Shown: positions 31,887 through 32,036 of the stretch, piece after piece
Layout: each line of letters starts with the position of its first letter
How positions within the stretch are numbered: position 1 is the first letter of the stretch
Assembly (NCBI RefSeq): GCF_029335485.1
Contig: NZ_JARJLM010000465.1
Span: 1 to 32,036, forward strand
Length of the DNA: 32,036 bases
Reading direction: 5' to 3'
DNA from: Cupriavidus basilensis
Lineage (GTDB): Bacteria > Pseudomonadota > Gammaproteobacteria > Burkholderiales > Burkholderiaceae
Notes under the pieces: generated by a model
Told to the model about the DNA's origin: nothing
What the model saw: the letters and a program-made list of their open reading frames with translations, nothing else
The model's database searches: none
Translations under genes and position numbers: made by a program

Positions 31887-32036
31887 ATGGATATGGGGAA
31901 AGCTGAACTTGTACCTTGGCGGATCAGCGCTATTACCAGGCCGGAGACCATGGCGCACGAGTGCGGTCGCACCGCATTACATGAAGAGCAGGGCAGCGAG
32001 TCACGAGCTTACATTTGGCGGGCAGCAAGAGCATCA
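31887..32036 (+). CDS. Possible partial gene running off the window end
   Basis: From an ATG nine bases after the cupredoxin stop, the frame is open for 50 codons to the window edge (MDMGKAELVPWRISAITRPE at its start). No motif is recognisable, and codon use is less GC-biased than in neighbours, so this may be chance. The close spacing to the cupredoxin gene is the main support. Confidence 0.3.
   Translation, partial: MDMGKAELVPWRISAITRPETMAHECGRTALHEEQGSESRAYIWRAARAS

Overview
The window is high-GC, gene-dense DNA of betaproteobacterial character, most like Burkholderiaceae and probably Cupriavidus or a relative. The clues are the phasin (polyhydroxyalkanoate granules), a fused indolepyruvate oxidoreductase, BKACE/DUF849, TodX, DUF4142 and RhtX/FptX-type proteins, and the GTG/ATG starts. 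The genus is inferred from gene content only. No RNA genes, insertion sequences or CRISPR arrays were seen.

Layout. (1) 1-10507, + strand: an aromatic catabolic block. It holds the C-terminal part of one FAD monooxygenase, a second complete one, a single-domain VOC protein with all expected extradiol-dioxygenase active-site residues, a fumarylacetoacetase-family hydrolase, a TodX/FadL outer-membrane channel, a giant fused indolepyruvate:ferredoxin oxidoreductase and a beta-keto acid cleavage enzyme. The parts suggest uptake, hydroxylation, meta ring cleavage, C-C hydrolysis and acyl-CoA chemistry; the substrate cannot be told. (2) 10803-12942, +: a periplasm/outer-membrane module of a DUF2946 protein, a Cys-rich outer-membrane protein and a TlpA-type thioredoxin, probably linked to metal (copper) or redox handling. 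(3) 12962-14651: a zinc-ribbon protein (-), a small hypothetical protein with a hairpin-rich leader, and a phasin.

(4) 14855-25531, all - strand: the most distinctive part. A ten-gene cluster runs from a gentisate/salicylate 1,2-dioxygenase-like cupin through an FAH-family hydrolase, a five-gene Liv-type ABC importer, a formamidase-like alpha/beta hydrolase, a nitrilase and a maleate cis-trans isomerase. A GntR/FCD regulator gene with lower GC follows. The isomerase suggests a lower pathway that ends maleate to fumarate, either from gentisate via maleylpyruvate hydrolysis or from an N-heterocycle by a route parallel to nicotinate degradation. Palindromes lie in both the operon promoter region and the gntR promoter region. 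(5) 25740-26244: a decayed nitroreductase gene marks the right edge of the cluster.

(6) 26274-30713: an iron/siderophore uptake locus with a PchR-like AraC regulator divergent from a TonB-dependent receptor and an RhtX/FptX-like permease, with a Fur-box-like site between. (7) 30948-32036: a DUF4142 protein, a type 1 copper cupredoxin and an open reading frame that runs off the end.
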